64,000 nucleotides of DNA from Mycolicibacterium sp. MU0050 (GTDB taxonomy: Bacteria; Actinomycetota; Actinomycetes; Mycobacteriales; Mycobacteriaceae), in contig NZ_OY726395.1 in NCBI RefSeq assembly GCF_963378085.1, positions 2,356,001-2,420,000 of the forward strand, written 5' to 3'. Made by a program: the position numbers and the translations under genes. The notes below the pieces were generated by a model. It searched no databases. It worked only from the letters and a program-made list of their open reading frames with translations, and had not been told where the DNA came from. Each line of letters opens with the position of its first letter. Position 1 is the first letter of the stretch. Below are positions 1-8,044 of the stretch, in pieces.

Positions 1-558
1 GCCGTCGGGGCCGATGTGCGTGCAGCACGGCACCCCGTCGACATGCGCGGAGATCTCCTCGAGCAGTGGGCCCAGCGACTTGTAGGACTCGGCCGGGCCG
101 CCGGGCATGATCGAGGGCCCGTTGAGTGCGCCCTCCTCGCCGCCGGAGATGCCGGCGCCCACGAAGTGCAGGCCGCGCTCGGCCATCGCCTTCTCGCGCC
201 GGATGGTGTCGGTGTAGAGCGCGTTGCCGCCGTCGATGATGATGTCGCCTTCCTCCATCGCATCGGCGAGCTCGTTGATCACGGCGTCGGTGGCGTCGCC
301 GGCCTTGACCATGATCAGCACCCGCCGCGGCCGCTCGAGGGCGGCGAGGAACTCGGGGATGGTCTCGCTGCGGACGAACTTGCCCTCCGAGCCGTGCTCG
401 GCCAACAGCGCGTCGGTCTTGGCGACCGACCGGTTGTGCAGCGCCACCGTGTAGCCGTGCCGGGCGAAGTTGCGCGCGATGTTCGAACCCATGACCGCGA
501 GGCCGGTGACCCCGATCTGCGCGGTGCCGGTGGTGGACTTCGGGTCGGGGGCGGTCAT
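1..558 (-). CDS. gnd: 6-phosphogluconate dehydrogenase, decarboxylating (3' end outside window)
   Basis: Oxidative pentose phosphate pathway enzyme that converts 6-phosphogluconate plus NAD(P)+ to ribulose 5-phosphate, CO2 and NAD(P)H in the cytosol. The 186 visible codons cover most of the N-terminal Rossmann domain: GVTGLAVMGSNIARN near residue 17 is the dinucleotide-binding loop, followed by HNRS, and the stretch GAGISGGEEGA is the 6PGDH substrate-binding signature. The ATG at 558 begins a short MTAPDPKS tail and has an AAAGG-type ribosome site upstream. The reading frame stays open to base 1, so the C-terminal all-helical domain lies outside. Position directly downstream of the M56 peptidase and blaI matches M. 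tuberculosis gnd1 (Rv1844c). Confidence 0.95.
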   Translation of the reverse strand, partial: MTAPDPKSTTGTAQIGVTGLAVMGSNIARNFARHGYTVALHNRSVAKTDALLAEHGSEGKFVRSETIPEFLAALERPRRVLIMVKAGDATDAVINELADAMEEGDIIIDGGNALYTDTIRREKAMAERGLHFVGAGISGGEEGALNGPSIMPGGPAESYKSLGPLLEEISAHVDGVPCCTHIGPDG

Positions 559-613
559 GGAGCACCTTTCAATTGTGTTGTCACGCAAGCGGTGTTGATA
601 ACAGATGTGAGCG

Positions 614-1564
614 CTAGCCGGTGAGCAGTCGCCGCAACTCCGTCAACCAGGGCACGGCGACGGCGATGGTGGGCACCACCAGCAGGGCCGCCGCGGTCAC
701 GTAGGCGGCGACGGCCAGGGCGACGCTGTTGGGTTGGCCGGCAAGTCGACGCACCCGGAGCAGGGTAGTAGGTCCGCTGGCGGACATGGCGCCCGCGGGC
801 GTGTGACCGCCCGCGCAGGCCACCAGGGCGCGGCCCAGGGGAGCGGGCCCGGCGGCCCGGACGGCGGCGTCGTCGGCGAGCAGTTCGATCAGCAGGCGCA
901 CGGCATCCAGCGCGCTACCGCTGCGGACGAAGCGGGGGAAGGCGGCATGCACCGCGGTGAACGCCTCGAGGACCAGGTCGTGGCGCGCCCGCAGGTGCGC
1001 CTGCTCGTGGGCGAGGATCGCGGTGACTTCCGGATCGTCGAGTTGATTGAGCGTGCCCTCGGACACCACCACCCGACTGCGCACGCCCGGCAGGCAGTAG
1101 GCCAGGGGCTGATCGACGTCGAGGACGCGCAACTCGCCGGAACGGGTGCGCGCCTGGGCGGCGCGCGATTCATGGTTCACGCCAAGCAGATCCACCAGCA
1201 TCCGATGGTGTGCGCGACGGCGCCGGGTGGCGATGGCCACGCCGATGATCGAGACCATCAAACGCGCGCCCACCAGCAGGGTCACGGCGAACGCGGCGAC
1301 GTAGAGCAGCCACAGCGGCCAGCCGAGGCGGTCGATTTCCGCGGTGATCGAACGCACGGGGCGGCCGTCGGGGCCCACCTCGAGTAGTCGGCTGGCGATC
1401 GCGATGCCGGCGCTGAAGGTGGACAGCACCGCGGCGATGGCGATCGCCTGCCACAGCACCACCGCGGCCCGCGGTGCCCGCAACGGCCACTGCGCCCGTG
1501 CCAGCACGGCCGGCACTGGACCGACCAGCAGCACAGCAAGGAGGGCGAAGGCCAGCGCGGACAC
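614..1564 (-). CDS. M56-family (BlaR1-like) membrane metallopeptidase
   Basis: Integral-membrane zinc peptidase of about 316 residues. Hydrophobic segments lie near residues 3-20, 35-58 and 84-112, with another close to the C-terminus. The zinc site HEQAH (HExxH) is at residues 186-190. It starts at a GTG 14 bases after the blaI stop; the open frame extends further upstream, but that part runs through blaI and is not credible. In the M56 family such proteins cleave or inactivate the partner BlaI repressor after a cell-wall signal. Unlike staphylococcal BlaR1 this protein has no C-terminal penicillin-binding sensor domain, so the signal it senses is unknown. It corresponds in order and sequence to Rv1845c and is almost certainly cotranscribed with blaI. 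Confidence 0.88.
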   Translation of the reverse strand: MSALAFALLAVLLVGPVPAVLARAQWPLRAPRAAVVLWQAIAIAAVLSTFSAGIAIASRLLEVGPDGRPVRSITAEIDRLGWPLWLLYVAAFAVTLLVGARLMVSIIGVAIATRRRRAHHRMLVDLLGVNHESRAAQARTRSGELRVLDVDQPLAYCLPGVRSRVVVSEGTLNQLDDPEVTAILAHEQAHLRARHDLVLEAFTAVHAAFPRFVRSGSALDAVRLLIELLADDAAVRAAGPAPLGRALVACAGGHTPAGAMSASGPTTLLRVRRLAGQPNSVALAVAAYVTAAALLVVPTIAVAVPWLTELRRLLTG

Positions 1565-1578
1565 GCTGACAGTGTCTC

Positions 1579-1995
1579 TCAGTTCGCGGCGGTTTCGCCA
1601 GCGGGCCCTGTCAGGCCGTGTTTCGCCTCCAACTCGGCCAGCGCGCGTCGCAACGCGTCGGCTTCTTCGGAACCGACCCGCTCCACGAAGTGCACCAGCG
1701 CCGCGCGGCGGCTGCCGCTGTCGGAGGCCTGATCCAGCGCGTCGACCATGAGCCCGGCCACCAGTTCGTCGCGCCCGTGGGCGGGGGCGTAGCGATGGGC
1801 GCGGTCGTCGCGGTGTTGGACCACCAGATGCTTCTTGGCCAACCGCTGCAGCACCGTCATCACGGTGGTGTAGGCCAGATCCCGATTCTCGCGCAGCGCC
1901 TCGTGCACCTGGCGCACCGTCTGGGGCTCGGGCGCGGACCACAGTCGGTCCATGACCGCCTGCTCCAGTTCCCCTAGCCGCGCAGTCTTTCCCAT
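1579..1995 (-). CDS. blaI: BlaI/MecI-family transcriptional repressor
   Basis: Winged-helix repressor of 138 residues, the same length as M. tuberculosis BlaI (Rv1846c). The N-terminal helix-turn-helix lies around residues 7-75: LGELEQAVMDRLW, the conserved QTVRQVHEAL, then TVMTVLQRLAKKHLV as recognition region. The C-terminal helices form the dimer. The start is the ATG at 1995 (MGKTARLGELEQ), since family members begin this way; an in-frame ATG at 2106 would add 37 uncharacteristic residues. It is first in an operon with the M56 peptidase, the usual pairing in which peptidase activity relieves repression. Autoregulation through the 1996-2110 leader is likely, but no clean operator is obvious there. 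Confidence 0.93.
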   Translation of the reverse strand: MGKTARLGELEQAVMDRLWSAPEPQTVRQVHEALRENRDLAYTTVMTVLQRLAKKHLVVQHRDDRAHRYAPAHGRDELVAGLMVDALDQASDSGSRRAALVHFVERVGSEEADALRRALAELEAKHGLTGPAGETAAN

Positions 1996-2040
1996 GATCC
2001 GTTCATCTCTGTCAGCGATGTCGATAGCGTACCCGCGTTT

Positions 2041-2062
2041 ACTACCCAGCGTCGTACGTAGG
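2041..2062. promoter_or_regulatory. possible BlaI operator in the blaI leader
   Basis: The blaI upstream region holds ACTACC near 2041 and GTAGGT near 2057, separated by roughly 10 bases. BlaI operators are dyads of ACTAC-type half-sites, so this imperfect arrangement is a candidate autoregulatory site. The symmetry is weak, and this is a suggestion only. Confidence 0.25.
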
Positions 2063-2209
2063 TCTGCGTGGACGTCGGCGACCGCGCTTGCCGTCGTCGT
2101 TCTCATCCGTGTTTACCGCTCGATCCAGGCAATACCGTCACCTCTGCTGCTTCTCCCGGCCGGGTGTGAGAGCCGTCACAAGGTTCCCACCGCGAACCCG
2201 GCGTGCTTT

Positions 2210-2228
2210 TATGGTTAGGCTTACCTAA
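2210..2228 (+). promoter_or_regulatory. IdeR (iron) box upstream of the FhuF-like gene
   Basis: The 19-mer TATGGTTAGGCTTACCTAA matches the mycobacterial iron box TTAGGTTAGGCTAACCTAA at 16 of 19 positions. It lies 19-37 bases upstream of the GTG at 2247, where it would overlap the promoter. IdeR-Fe2+ binding there should repress the downstream gene when iron is sufficient. Confidence 0.88.
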
Positions 2229-2246
2229 CCATACGAAGGAGGTGCT

Positions 2247-3074
2247 GTGACTGCTGTAGTCGAGGATCCGTTGATCGCGGGGATGGCGATTCGACACTTG
2301 CTGCCGCTGCATGAGTCCAGCCGCCGGCTCCGGAACCTTTACCCGGAATGCCCGCGCGTGTACGGCGTCGCCGTGATGGGGGATGTGTCCAAGCGGCGGT
2401 GGTGGCCGCTGGCGTCGGCGCTGAGCGGTGAGCGACTCGATCTGATGTTCCACGCGGCCGCCATGGAGATGGACAGCCGCACCACCGCCGCGCAGCAGTT
2501 GGCAGCCACCTTGGCGCACGCCGTGATCGGCCGGGTGGTCGCGCTCGTGGTGTTGGAGGGGCGCGCCTGGGACACCGGTCTGGAGAACCTGTGGGTCCAC
2601 GTCGACTCCGAGGGGGCCATCGACTGGCTCGGGGTGGTGGACCCGACCCTGCGGATATTGCCCGACGACCCCTGTGCGGCCAGTTCGTGCGGCGGCTCGG
2701 TCGAGGGGGTGGTGGAACTGCCCAGCGAGGCGGCGCTGGCCACCTGGATCGCCCACCGGTGCCACCGGACGTTGGCGCCGCTGTTCGCCCGCCTGCATCA
2801 CGTCAGCGGTGGGGCGGTCAGCGTGGCCGCCATGTGGCACACGGTCGGCACCGCGATCGTGGTTGCCGCCACGCAGGTGCCGCACCTGGCCGGCTCCAGC
2901 GAGGTGATCGGAATGCGCCGCGGCCAAGCCGTTCTCGACGCGCTGGTCGGGTTCGGCCTGCCGGTGCGCGGCCGGACCACCCTGCGTGGGGTGCCGGCGG
3001 CGCAGAGCCGGCACTTCTTGATCGAAACCCGCGAGGACGGCCTTGCGAAATTAGGGCAGCCTTGCCTATCCTGA
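2247..3074 (+). CDS. IdeR-regulated FhuF-like protein lacking the Fe-S cysteine motif
   Basis: Protein of 275 residues starting at GTG 2247 behind a strong AAGGAGG ribosome site. The C-terminal half (residues about 170-250) resembles the FhuF ferric-siderophore reductase fold, including the run GGAVSVAAMWHTVGTAIVVA. FhuF proteins end in a CC-x10-C-x2-C cluster motif that holds a [2Fe-2S] centre; here the tail reads GLAKLGQPCLS and has only one cysteine. It may be a non-redox relative, a form with a relocated cluster, or a truncated reductase. The IdeR box supports a low-iron role, perhaps iron release from siderophore. I know of no M. tuberculosis counterpart at this position. A second iron box overlaps its 3' end and appears to drive the following sRNA. 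Confidence 0.65.
   Translation: MTAVVEDPLIAGMAIRHLLPLHESSRRLRNLYPECPRVYGVAVMGDVSKRRWWPLASALSGERLDLMFHAAAMEMDSRTTAAQQLAATLAHAVIGRVVALVVLEGRAWDTGLENLWVHVDSEGAIDWLGVVDPTLRILPDDPCAASSCGGSVEGVVELPSEAALATWIAHRCHRTLAPLFARLHHVSGGAVSVAAMWHTVGTAIVVAATQVPHLAGSSEVIGMRRGQAVLDALVGFGLPVRGRTTLRGVPAAQSRHFLIETREDGLAKLGQPCLS
3051..3069 (+). promoter_or_regulatory. IdeR box and promoter for the MrsI-like sRNA
   Basis: TTAGGGCAGCCTTGCCTAT matches 14 of 19 positions of the IdeR consensus. It sits inside the last codons of the FhuF-like gene and partly overlaps a TATCCT -10 hexamer at 3067-3072, a classic repressor position. The predicted start of transcription is near 3079. Confidence 0.72.
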
Positions 3075-3078
3075 TGGG

Positions 3079-3178
3079 CATGACGAACCACCGGACCGCG
3101 CCGGAGTCCTGAGGGCTGCAGAGACCCCCGGTCCATCGAAGGCGAGCCCCGTGCCATTGGCACGGGGCTCGCCGCATT
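3079..3178 (+). ncRNA. mrsI: Iron-responsive small RNA, MrsI (ncRv11846) candidate
   Basis: A transcription unit of about 100 bases with no credible gene: an IdeR box and TATCCT -10 stand at its 5' end and a near-perfect hairpin terminator closes it. An internal stem can form between GGACCG (3093-3098) and CGGTCC (3129-3134), leaving a large loop with GAGGGCTG. Position between blaI and the Rv1847-type thioesterase is exactly that of M. tuberculosis MrsI, the IdeR-controlled sRNA of the anticipatory iron-sparing response that lowers bfrA and other iron-protein mRNAs. The identification comes from synteny, length and promoter; base-level homology was not checked. A 12-codon ATG frame (3074-3112) overlaps it but is probably incidental. 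Confidence 0.75.
3141..3173 (+). terminator. Hairpin terminator of the MrsI-like sRNA
   Basis: Perfect 15-bp inverted repeat GGCGAGCCCCGTGCC / GGCACGGGGCTCGCC with a 3-base ATT loop, followed by GCATTTC. The U-tract is poor, as is common for mycobacterial terminators. It would end transcription of the sRNA before the thioesterase gene. Confidence 0.88.
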
Positions 3179-3207
3179 TCCCGGCCGCGCTGGTGTAGAC
3201 AAGAACA

Positions 3208-3618
3208 GTGCAACAAACACCCGCGGGGTTCCCGGACGGATTCGGGGCGCCCTTCGACAACGAACTGGGCCTGGTCTTCACCGACGTCACGCCCGACGGC
3301 ATCACCGCGCAACTCGAGGTCAAGCCGACCCTGCTGCAGCCCATGGGCATCGTGCACGGCGGGGTGTACTGCGCGATCGTGGAGTCCGTCGCGAGCACCT
3401 CGGCGTTCGTCTGGTTGGCCGAACACGGCGGCGGCAACGTCGTCGGCGTCAACAACAACACCGACTTCCTGCGGGCGATCTCGGCGGGCACGGTGTACGC
3501 TGAGTCCGAGCCGCTGCACCGCGGGCGGCGTCAGCAGCTGTGGATCGTGACCATCCGCGACGAGAAGGATCGGGTGGTCGCGCGCGGTCAGGTGCGGCTG
3601 CAGAACCTCGACGCCTGA
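3208..3618 (+). CDS. PaaI-like hotdog-fold acyl-CoA thioesterase (Rv1847 type)
   Basis: Single hotdog-domain protein of 136 residues. The signature stretch is [18 protein letters not shown] at about residues 47-64, with the HGG turn and the acidic residue on the long central helix characteristic of the PaaI/4-hydroxybenzoyl-CoA thioesterase group, which hydrolyse acyl- or aryl-CoA thioesters in the cytosol. The GTG at 3208 is the only reasonable start. It lies just upstream of the urease operon, as in M. tuberculosis (Rv1847), though nothing ties it to urea metabolism; the 67-base gap leaves room for a separate urease promoter. Confidence 0.85.
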   Translation: MQQTPAGFPDGFGAPFDNELGLVFTDVTPDGITAQLEVKPTLLQPMGIVHGGVYCAIVESVASTSAFVWLAEHGGGNVVGVNNNTDFLRAISAGTVYAESEPLHRGRRQQLWIVTIRDEKDRVVARGQVRLQNLDA

Positions 3619-3685
3619 GCGCAATTGGCGTCCCCGGCGCCGCGAGTGCTGCCGGATGGACGTCGCCGTGGCAGGATCGCTGCTT

Positions 3686-3988
3686 ATGCGCCTGACACCG
3701 CATGAGACGGACCGCCTACTGCTGTCGTACGCCGCCGAACTCGCGCGGCGCCGGCAGGCCCGCGGCTGCAAGCTCAATCATCCGGAGGCGGTGGCGATCA
3801 TCACCGACCATCTCCTCGAGGGTGCCCGCGACGGCCGCACGGTCGCGGAGTTGATGGTCAGCGGCGCCGCGGTGCTCACCCGCGACGACGTGATGGAGGG
3901 CATCCCGGAGATGCTGCACGACGTGCAGGTGGAGGCCACCTTCCCGGACGGCACCAAGTTGGTGACCGTGCACCACCCGATCGCGTGA
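3686..3988 (+). CDS. ureA: Urease gamma subunit
   Basis: 100-residue structural subunit of urease, which hydrolyses urea to ammonia and carbamate in the cytoplasm. It begins [20 protein letters not shown], the expected family start, so the ATG at 3686 is preferred over one 30 bases upstream. The LNHPEA and VMEGIPEM stretches are typical UreA. It overlaps ureB by four bases (GTGA), consistent with translational coupling. It is first in the operon ureABCFGD; no ureE is present, as is usual in mycobacteria. Confidence 0.97.
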   Translation: MRLTPHETDRLLLSYAAELARRRQARGCKLNHPEAVAIITDHLLEGARDGRTVAELMVSGAAVLTRDDVMEGIPEMLHDVQVEATFPDGTKLVTVHHPIA

Positions 3989-4311
3989 GCGACCGCATAC
4001 TGCCCGGGCAGATCCTGCTGGGGGTGGGCGACATCGAGATCAACGCGGGTGCCCAACGCATCGAACTGGAGATTGTCAACACCGGTGACCGGCCCGTGCA
4101 GGTCGGCAGCCATGTGCATCTGCCGCAGGCCAATTCGGCGCTGTCGTTCGACCGGGCGGCGGCCCGCGGTTACCGCTTCGACATCGCCGCGGGCACCGCG
4201 GTGCGCTTCGAGCCAGGAGTGGCGCGGCGGGTGCCGCTCGTGGCGCTGCGCGGCACGCGCGAGGTGCACGGCCTGAGCCTCGACCCACCAGGAAGGCTGG
4301 CCGACCGATGA
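3985..4311 (+). CDS. ureB: Urease beta subunit
   Basis: 108-residue beta subunit that packs against UreA and UreC in the (alpha-beta-gamma)3 holoenzyme. Diagnostic runs are [20 protein letters not shown] and the motif [15 protein letters not shown]. The GTG start overlaps the ureA stop, and the gene overlaps ureC by four bases (ATGA). Tight overlaps on both sides indicate one polycistronic message with balanced subunit synthesis. Confidence 0.97.
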   Translation: MSDRILPGQILLGVGDIEINAGAQRIELEIVNTGDRPVQVGSHVHLPQANSALSFDRAAARGYRFDIAAGTAVRFEPGVARRVPLVALRGTREVHGLSLDPPGRLADR

Positions 4312-6041
4312 CCGCACTGTCCCGGCAGCGTTATGCCGACCTGTTCGGCCCCACGGTCGGTGACCGCATCCGGCTGGCCGACACCGACCTGCTGATCGAG
4401 ATCACCGAGGACCGCAGCGGCGGCCCCGGGCTGGCCGGCGACGAAGCCGTCTTCGGCGGCGGCAAGGTGCTGCGCGAGTCGATGGGGCAGGGCCGGGCCA
4501 CCCGGGCCGACGGCGCCCCCGACACCGTGATCACCGGCGCGGTGATCCTGGATCACTGGGGAATCATCAAGGCCGACATCGGCATCCGGGCGGGCCGGAT
4601 CGTCGCCATCGGCAAGGCCGGCAACCCCGACATCATGTCCGGGGTCCATCCCGACCTGGTGGTCGGCCCGTCGACCGAGATCATCGCCGGTAACGGCCGC
4701 ATCCTCACCGCGGGGGCCATCGACTGCCACGTGCACCTCATCTGTCCGCAGATCATGGACGAGGCCCTCGGCGGCGGCATCACCACGCTCATCGGCGGCG
4801 GCACCGGACCCGCCGAGGGCAGCAAGGCCACCACGGTCACGCCGGGCGCCTGGCATCTGGCCCGCATGCTGGAGTCGCTGGACTCCTGGCCGTGCAACGT
4901 CGTGCTGCTGGGCAAGGGCAACACCGTCAGTGCCGAGGCCATGTGGGAGCAATTGCGCGGCGGTGCGGCCGGATTCAAGCTGCACGAGGACTGGGGAACC
5001 ACCCCGGCGGCCATCGACGCGTGCCTGTCGGTCTGCGACGCGGCGGGAGTCCAGGCGGCCATCCACACCGACACCCTCAACGAGATGGGCTTCGTCGAGG
5101 ACACGCTGGCGGCCATCAAGGGCCGATCGATCCACGCGTACCACACCGAGGGTGCCGGCGGCGGACATGCCCCGGACATCATCACGGTGGCCGCGGAACC
5201 GTATGTGCTGCCGAGTTCGACCAACCCCACCCGGCCGCACACCGTCAACACCCTCGACGAACACCTCGACATGCTGATGGTGTGCCACCACCTCAAGCCC
5301 AGCGTGGCCGAGGATCTGGCGTTCGCGGAGAGCCGGATCCGGCCCTCGACCATCGCCGCCGAGGATCTGCTGCACGACCTGGGCGCGATCTCGATGATCG
5401 GCAGCGACGCCCAGGCGATGGGCCGCATCGGCGAGGTGGTGCTGCGGACCTGGCAGACCGCGCACGTGATGAAGCGGCGCCGCGGCGCGCTGCCCGGGGA
5501 TCCGTCCGGCGCCGCCGGCAACGACAACCACCGCGCCCGCCGGTACGTCGCCAAGTACACTATCTGTCCGGCCGTCGCCCACGGGCTCGACGAACACATC
5601 GGGTCGGTGGAGGTGGGCAAGCTCGCCGACCTGGTGCTCTGGGAGCCCGCGTTCTTCGGGGTGCGGCCGCACGCGGTGCTCAAGGGCGGCATGATCGCCT
5701 GGGCCGCGATGGGGGACGCCAACGCGTCGATCCCCACGCCGCAACCGGTGCTGCCCCGGCCGATGTTCGGTGCCGCCCCCGCGGCGGCGGCGGCGACCTC
5801 GCTGCATTTCGTTGCGCCGCAGGCGATCGACGCCGGACTGGCCGATCGCATCGACGTCCGGCGTCGGCTGGTCGCCGTCAAGGATGTCCGCCGTGTCGGC
5901 AAGGCCGATCTGCCCAACAACGACGCGATGCCGCGCATCGAGGTGGAACCGGACACCTTCACCGTGCGGATCGACGGCGAGGTCTGGCAGGAGCAGCCGG
6001 CCGCCGAGTTGCCCATGGCGCAGCGGTACTTCCTGTTCTAG
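4308..6041 (+). CDS. ureC: Urease alpha (catalytic) subunit
   Basis: 577-residue amidohydrolase carrying the dinuclear nickel centre. All canonical active-site residues are visible: HVH (His141, His143), the carbamylated Lys224 in GFKLHEDWG, His in AIHTDTLNE, His in [12 protein letters not shown], the catalytic flap VCHHLKP, and Asp367 in GSDAQAMGR. Length is normal for the family. It starts four bases inside ureB, and ureF follows after two bases. The enzyme supplies ammonium as nitrogen source and may raise local pH. Nickel is loaded by the downstream UreFGD chaperones. Confidence 0.98.
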   Translation: MTALSRQRYADLFGPTVGDRIRLADTDLLIEITEDRSGGPGLAGDEAVFGGGKVLRESMGQGRATRADGAPDTVITGAVILDHWGIIKADIGIRAGRIVAIGKAGNPDIMSGVHPDLVVGPSTEIIAGNGRILTAGAIDCHVHLICPQIMDEALGGGITTLIGGGTGPAEGSKATTVTPGAWHLARMLESLDSWPCNVVLLGKGNTVSAEAMWEQLRGGAAGFKLHEDWGTTPAAIDACLSVCDAAGVQAAIHTDTLNEMGFVEDTLAAIKGRSIHAYHTEGAGGGHAPDIITVAAEPYVLPSSTNPTRPHTVNTLDEHLDMLMVCHHLKPSVAEDLAFAESRIRPSTIAAEDLLHDLGAISMIGSDAQAMGRIGEVVLRTWQTAHVMKRRRGALPGDPSGAAGNDNHRARRYVAKYTICPAVAHGLDEHIGSVEVGKLADLVLWEPAFFGVRPHAVLKGGMIAWAAMGDANASIPTPQPVLPRPMFGAAPAAAAATSLHFVAPQAIDAGLADRIDVRRRLVAVKDVRRVGKADLPNNDAMPRIEVEPDTFTVRIDGEVWQEQPAAELPMAQRYFLF

Positions 6042-6043
6042 CC

Positions 6044-6679
6044 ATGACCCAACTCACCACGCTGCTGACCCTCGCCGATTCCCGGCTGCCGACGGGAGGG
6101 CATGTGCACTCCGGGGGCATCGAGGAGGCGATCGCCAGCGGCCTGGTGGCCGACCTCGCCACGCTGGCCGCCTTCCTGCGCCGCCGGATCCGAACCCACG
6201 GCCTGGTCACGGCCTCGCTGGCGGTGGCGACCCAGACCGGCGCGCTGGACACCGCCGCGGCCGACGCCGAAACCGACGCCCGTACCCCGGCCCCGGCCGC
6301 CCGCGCGGCCTCCCGCAGCCAGGGCCGGGGCCTGCTGCGGCTGGCCCGCCGGGTCTGGCCGGTACAGCCGTGGTCGGCGCTGGGCCGCGAGCCCCATCTG
6401 GCGGTGGTGTCCGGAATCGTCGGGCGCAGCACGGATCTGCGCCCACTGCACACCGCGTTGGCGCTGACCTACACCACCATGACGGGGTCGGCCACGGCCG
6501 CGCAGCGCCTGCTCGCGCTGGACCCCGCCGACGTCGCGGCGCTCACCTTCGAATTGGCCGAACTGTGCGAGCAGACCGCCGAGGAGGCCACCGCCGGCCT
6601 GGCCGACCTCTCCGACCCGCTCCTGGACGTGTTGGCGCAGCGCCACGCGCGGCGGGACCGGCCGCTGTTCGCCTCGTGA
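6044..6679 (+). CDS. ureF: Urease accessory protein UreF
   Basis: 211-residue all-helical chaperone that joins UreD and UreG to apo-urease and controls UreG GTP hydrolysis during nickel delivery. The opening [19 protein letters not shown] is the family hallmark. It starts at ATG 6044, two bases after the ureC stop, and equals M. tuberculosis UreF in length. The centre is unusually Ala/Arg-rich, as in other mycobacterial UreF. Sequence drift in UreF is normal, so the call rests on the N-terminal motif and on context. Confidence 0.93.
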   Translation: MTQLTTLLTLADSRLPTGGHVHSGGIEEAIASGLVADLATLAAFLRRRIRTHGLVTASLAVATQTGALDTAAADAETDARTPAPAARAASRSQGRGLLRLARRVWPVQPWSALGREPHLAVVSGIVGRSTDLRPLHTALALTYTTMTGSATAAQRLLALDPADVAALTFELAELCEQTAEEATAGLADLSDPLLDVLAQRHARRDRPLFAS

Positions 6680-6704
6680 ATCTCCGCCCCCAGTAAGGAA
6701 TCCC

Positions 6705-7388
6705 ATGCCACCACACCTGCTCGACGGTAAACCGCACGTCCACCGCGAGCGCCCGCGGCGGGTCCGCCGCCCGGGCGAGCCGCTCCGGGTGGGTGTCGGC
6801 GGGCCCGTGGGTTCGGGAAAGACGGCGTTGGTCGCCGCGCTGTGCCGGCAGTTGCGCGACCAACTCTCGGTGGCCGTGCTGACCAACGACATCTACACCA
6901 CCGAGGACGCCGACTTCCTGCGCCGGCACGCGGTGTTGCCCGACGACCGGATTGCGGCCGTGCAGACCGGCGGGTGTCCGCACACCGCCATCCGTGACGA
7001 CATCACCGCGAACCTCGATGCCATCGAGGACCTGATCGCCGCGCACCGGCACCTCGATCTGATCCTGGTCGAGTCGGGCGGTGACAATCTGACCGCCACG
7101 TTCTCCGCCGGGCTGGTGGACGTCCAGATCTTCGTCGTCGACGTGGCCGGCGGCGACAAGGTGCCCCGCAAGGGCGGGCCCGGCGTGACCTTCTCGGATC
7201 TGTTGGTGGTCAACAAGACCGACCTGGCGCCGCTGGTGGGCGCCGACCTCGAGGTGATGCGTCGCGACGCCGGCGCGGTCCGTCAGGGCCGACCGACCGT
7301 GTTGATCAGCCTGACCGAGGATCCGGCGGCCACCCAGGTGCTGGGCTGGGTACGCGAGCAGTTGAGCAATCCGGTGCCCGCGCCCTGA
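6705..7388 (+). CDS. ureG: Urease accessory GTPase UreG
   Basis: 227-residue SIMIBI-class GTPase that carries nickel and powers metallocentre assembly. It shows the P-loop [11 protein letters not shown] (about residues 30-40), the nickel-binding CPH in [13 protein letters not shown], the ESGGDNL switch, and the guanine-specificity motif NKTD. The N-terminus carries His residues ([15 protein letters not shown]), which may bind metal in place of a UreE. It overlaps ureD by one base (TGATG). Confidence 0.97.
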   Translation: MPPHLLDGKPHVHRERPRRVRRPGEPLRVGVGGPVGSGKTALVAALCRQLRDQLSVAVLTNDIYTTEDADFLRRHAVLPDDRIAAVQTGGCPHTAIRDDITANLDAIEDLIAAHRHLDLILVESGGDNLTATFSAGLVDVQIFVVDVAGGDKVPRKGGPGVTFSDLLVVNKTDLAPLVGADLEVMRRDAGAVRQGRPTVLISLTEDPAATQVLGWVREQLSNPVPAP

Positions 7389-8044
7389 TGGATTCCCGGA
7401 TCCTGGTGGTCGCCCAGCGGGATCGACTGCCGCACATAGAGTCTTGCGGTGGCCTGGTCGGGCGCCGCACCGGCGCGCACACCGTGCACCTGGTCTCGTC
7501 GGCCGCCACGCCGCTGGGCGGGGACCGGATCACGGTGCGGGTCGTCGTCGAACCCGGCGCGCTACTGCGACTGCGCAGTGTCGCGGCGGCCATCGCGCTG
7601 CCCGGTCCGGCGACACCGGTGTCGCATGCGGAGATGGTGCTGGAGGCCGGCGGCGATCTCGACGTGGATCTGGAACCGACGGTGGTGGCCGGCTCCGCCG
7701 AGCACCACGCGACGCTCGCGGCCTGCGTCGGCGACACCGGTTGTCTGCGGGTGCGCGAACGCGTCCAGATCGGCAGATCCGCAGAGCGCCACGGCCTGTG
7801 GAGCTCGACGGTGCGCGCCGACGCCGCGGGCCGCCCGCTGCTGCGCCACCGGGTGGAGCTCGGCGCGGGCACCGTGGGCGACGACGTGCTGGCCGCCCCG
7901 CGGGCGGCGATCAGCGAGCTGAGCTATCCGGTCGGGCCCCGCCATCTGATCGACGGCGGTACCGTGCTGGAACTCGCCGGTGGGGGAGCGCTGACCACCT
8001 GGCAGGGGGACGTGCTGCCGGCCCCGCCTCCGAAATCCGGTTAG
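7388..8044 (+). CDS. ureD: Urease accessory protein UreD (UreH)
   Basis: 218-residue scaffold protein that binds apo-urease and recruits UreF and UreG; nickel is thought to pass through a tunnel in UreD. Recognisable stretches are HLVSSAATPLGGDRITVRV near residue 35 and RLRSVAAAIALPGP. The ATG overlaps the ureG stop. It is last in the urease operon and ends in a four-base convergent overlap with ndh, so the two transcripts collide there and no separate terminator is visible. Confidence 0.93.
   Translation: MDSRILVVAQRDRLPHIESCGGLVGRRTGAHTVHLVSSAATPLGGDRITVRVVVEPGALLRLRSVAAAIALPGPATPVSHAEMVLEAGGDLDVDLEPTVVAGSAEHHATLAACVGDTGCLRVRERVQIGRSAERHGLWSSTVRADAAGRPLLRHRVELGAGTVGDDVLAAPRAAISELSYPVGPRHLIDGGTVLELAGGGALTTWQGDVLPAPPPKSG

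Noticed and set aside
614..1942. 442-residue form of the M56 peptidase
   Set aside because: The extra N-terminal 126 residues are Arg/Gly-rich translation of the blaI gene in another frame; family homology begins at the GTG at 1564.
3074..3112. 12-codon ATG frame inside the MrsI-like sRNA, overlapping the FhuF-like stop as TGATG
   Set aside because: Too short and without a ribosome site; structure and terminator explain the region better. A dual-function RNA cannot be excluded.
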